From: Planctomycetaceae bacterium
GTDB taxonomy: Bacteria; Planctomycetota; Planctomycetia; Pirellulales; Thermoguttaceae
Direction of reading: 5' to 3'
NCBI GenBank assembly: GCA_031267635.1
Contig: JAIRYX010000119.1
Span: 1 to 7,969 of the forward strand
Length of the DNA stretch: 7,969 bases
Shown: piece by piece, positions 6,274 through 7,969 of the stretch
Layout of the letters: each line of letters starts with the position of its first letter
How positions within the stretch are numbered: position 1 is the first letter of the stretch
Made by a program: the position numbers and the translations under genes
Notes under the pieces: model-generated
What the model was told of the DNA's origin: nothing
The model's input: the letters and a program-made list of their open reading frames with translations, nothing else
The model's database searches: none

Positions 6274-6425
6274 ATATTTTCCTTTCAATCAAAAATACGA
6301 GTAATTCATCAACCGCGTTTGTCCAGCAAACCTTTGTAATTCCGCATGATCAAATGGCTGTCGATTTTATCAATCAAGTCAATTGCTACGCTGACTGCGA
6401 TGAGCAAACTTGTGCCGCCAAAGAA
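6274..6425 (-). repeat. Parent copy of the duplicated secY 3' end
   Basis: This is the intact counterpart of 4891-5040, spanning the last 38 or so secY codons plus about 35 bases beyond the stop. About 65 consecutive bases around the stop codon are identical between the copies. The two copies are in direct orientation about 1.38 kb apart. Confidence 0.9.
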
Positions 6426-7664
6426 GCTGGAAACCGCAAACGTAACCGACATCGTTTCCGAAACAACATTCGGCGTGATAGCGATAATCGCCAAGAACGC
6501 CGCGCCGACATAAGTAATATAAATCATCACTTTTTCAAGGAAATCAGCTGTCCAGCGTCCGGGACGATAACCGGGAATAAACGTGCCGTGATTTTTCAAG
6601 TTGTCCGCCATGTCTTTCGGGTTAAACGTAATTGCCGTCCAGAAATAGCAGAAAAAGAAAATCAAAAGGATATACAACATCAAGTAAATGTAAGAATGTC
6701 CGCGTTCAAAGATGTGTTGGAGTGTTGACCACATCGCAACGCTCGGATATTGTTTCGCCAACCATACGAAAAACACGTTCGGAAACAGCAACAAACTGCT
6801 CGCAAAGATAATCGGCATCACGCCCGCCTGATTGATTTTCAACGGAAGATATTGTCTGTTGCCGCCGCCATACATACGGTTGCCGCGAAAATGTTTTGCG
6901 CTTTGCGTTGGAATGCGACGTTGTCCTTTCGTGATGAATACCACGCCGACTACCACGCCGACAAACATCGCGCACAAAATCAAAATGCGATCCACGCCCA
7001 TATCGCCGCCAAGCTGCAAACCGCCGGACGACGTAACACCGTTGATAATATCGCGTAACGCTTCCGGTGCGCGGGCGAGAATTCCAGCCATAATCAAAAG
7101 ACTGATTCCATTGCCGATTCCGTATTCGTCGATTTGTTCGCCAAGCCACATCAGAAACGCCGTGCCGGTTGTCATCACTAACACCATCGCAATCGTCCAA
7201 TAAAACGGAAGATTTCCGCCCGGCGCAAGCGACGTATTGAAAAGACTAAGATGTTCCAACGCTTTAATCATAAAGTAGCTTTGGATCATACAGATTGGAA
7301 TTGTCGCGTAACGTGTGTATTCGTTGATTTTTCGCCGTCCGCTTTCGCCTTCTTTTTGGAGTTCCGCTAATTTAGGAATAACCGTTCCTAAAAGTTGAAA
7401 GATAATCGACGCCGAAATGTACGGCATGATTCCCAACCCGAAAATTGTCATTTGTGTAAACTGGCTACCGCTGAACACGGCAATTCGATTCAGCACGTCG
7501 GTCATGCCCGCATTGGCGGACAATACGTCGGAAAATTTTTGCGCATCAACAATCGGAAGCGGAATCGCCCAGCCGACACGGTAAATCGCTAACAACGCCA
7601 ACGTCAGGAATATTTTCTGGCGGAGTTCCGCTATCGAAAAAATAATTCTTATCTTCTGAAACAT
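6309..7664 (-). CDS. secY: Preprotein translocase channel subunit SecY
   Basis: The central subunit of the SecYEG channel in the inner membrane, moving unfolded proteins outward and inserting membrane proteins. The 451-aa length is normal (about 440). Visible landmarks: plug region FTQMTIFG (69-76), family signature GLGIMPYISASIIFQLL (76-92), AELQKEGESGRRKINEYTRYA (100-120), second signature from WLGEQIDEYGIGNG (173-186), cytoplasmic loop QRRIPTQSAK (248-257), NPKDMADNLK (348-357), GTFIPGYRPGR (360-370) with the SecA-contacting arginine, and the C-terminal SHLIMRNYKG. Ten membrane segments are expected and hydrophobic stretches fit. The ATG at 7664 gives the normal N-terminus and has GGAG 11 bases upstream. 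In most bacteria rplO precedes and adk follows closely; here neither is adjacent. Its last 38 or so codons are duplicated at 4891-5040, but this copy is intact. Confidence 0.98.
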   Translation of the reverse strand: MFQKIRIIFSIAELRQKIFLTLALLAIYRVGWAIPLPIVDAQKFSDVLSANAGMTDVLNRIAVFSGSQFTQMTIFGLGIMPYISASIIFQLLGTVIPKLAELQKEGESGRRKINEYTRYATIPICMIQSYFMIKALEHLSLFNTSLAPGGNLPFYWTIAMVLVMTTGTAFLMWLGEQIDEYGIGNGISLLIMAGILARAPEALRDIINGVTSSGGLQLGGDMGVDRILILCAMFVGVVVGVVFITKGQRRIPTQSAKHFRGNRMYGGGNRQYLPLKINQAGVMPIIFASSLLLFPNVFFVWLAKQYPSVAMWSTLQHIFERGHSYIYLMLYILLIFFFCYFWTAITFNPKDMADNLKNHGTFIPGYRPGRWTADFLEKVMIYITYVGAAFLAIIAITPNVVSETMSVTFAVSSFFGGTSLLIAVSVAIDLIDKIDSHLIMRNYKGLLDKRG

Positions 7665-7721
7665 GCTCGGTTATGCTCCAATGTGGAAATGATTAAAATT
7701 TATTCTTACTATTTAAACTTA

Positions 7722-7750
7722 TTTATCGAATATCACAACGATTTCGACAA
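7722..7750 (-). promoter_or_regulatory. Candidate promoter for secY
   Basis: On the minus strand TTGTCG (7745-7750, four of six matches to the -35 consensus) and GATAAA (7722-7727, four of six to -10) are 17 bases apart, about 58 bases upstream of the secY ATG. A local promoter would be needed because no ribosomal gene adjoins secY. Consensus matching only, in AT-rich DNA. Confidence 0.25.
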
Positions 7751-7969
7751 AAATTCATTGACATACCTACTCAATTGTATGTGTTCTTTAATATCTACTG
7801 AAGTATAACAAATTTTTAAATTTGTACAACCGTTATCTCCAATGTTGTTTCGGGCGTTCAGATTTTGGACAATAAGGATGCGGGGCGTGTAATCGTCCCT
7901 GCATTTTGAATACTTGCAACCAACAATGTCCCATACCATGAACACACGACGCAAAATCAGAACAATCAT
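7733..7969 (-). other. Region upstream of secY: open frame without recognisable product
   Basis: A 78-codon minus-strand frame runs from the window edge to 7733 and may begin outside. Its product has no signal peptide, membrane segment or family motif I recognise. The DNA at 7836-7969 contains an imperfect hairpin and looks like a dispersed intergenic repeat rather than a gene. It is definitely not rplO (ribosomal protein L15), the usual neighbour of secY. Coding status is left open. Confidence 0.3.
7880..7902. other. GC-rich imperfect hairpin upstream of secY
   Basis: GCGGGGCG (7880-7887) and CGTCCCTGC (7894-7902) can pair with one mismatch and one bulge around the loop TGTAAT. It stands out from the AT-rich surroundings. 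No T-run follows, so it is not a canonical terminator; it may be the core of a repeat unit. Confidence 0.4.

Noticed and set aside
6706..7200. 164-codon minus-strand frame and several plus-strand frames within secY
   Set aside because: They overlap the unmistakable SecY coding sequence in other frames and have the low-complexity, Arg-rich look of shadow translations.
1..7969. CRISPR array, tRNA, rRNA, integrase or transposase
   Set aside because: No regularly spaced direct repeats, cloverleaf-like sequence or conserved recombinase motifs were found on either strand by eye.

Overview
The window looks like part of a planctomycete chromosome, probably a Pirellulales-like lineage. This is inferred from the DUF1573 protein, the envelope protein with a GLPEP motif ahead of a C-terminal membrane anchor, and the overall style of the accessory proteins. 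No rRNA or other taxonomic marker is present, so the assignment is moderate. All supported genes lie on the minus strand, so transcription runs from high to low coordinates.

Three housekeeping genes form the backbone: secY (7664 to 6309), adk (1771 to 1211) and map (1179 to 364). This is the familiar tail of the spc ribosomal operon (protein translocation channel, adenylate kinase, methionine aminopeptidase). The tail is dismembered here. No rplO is seen in the 305 bases upstream of secY, adk lies about 4.5 kb downstream of secY, and no infA, rpmJ or rpsM follows map within the 363 bases available. The outer flanks carry repeat-like, hairpin-rich DNA instead.

The block between secY and adk (about 1880 to 6300) is visibly much more AT-rich than the three core genes and holds accessory envelope genes. 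In transcription order these are: a 323-aa secreted, C-terminally anchored protein; a decayed 150-bp copy of the secY 3' end; a secreted cysteine-rich protein of about 124 codons broken by one extra base; a 418-aa protein with the same architecture as the 323-aa one; a 67-aa membrane or secreted peptide with an EGF-like cysteine tail; and a membrane-anchored DUF1573 protein whose start lies inside the peptide gene. The last three are closely spaced and look like one operon. All appear to be exported or membrane-tethered, which suggests a cell-envelope module of unknown function.

Signs of rearrangement are concentrated here: the duplicated secY 3' end on both sides of the 323-aa gene, a roughly 114-bp palindromic element beside secY with a related half-copy just after map, a 236-bp element with 26-bp terminal inverted repeats downstream of map, a frameshifted gene, and a 5-bp tandem duplication that appears to have clipped the DUF1573 protein. 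No integrase, transposase, tRNA, rRNA or CRISPR array was found.
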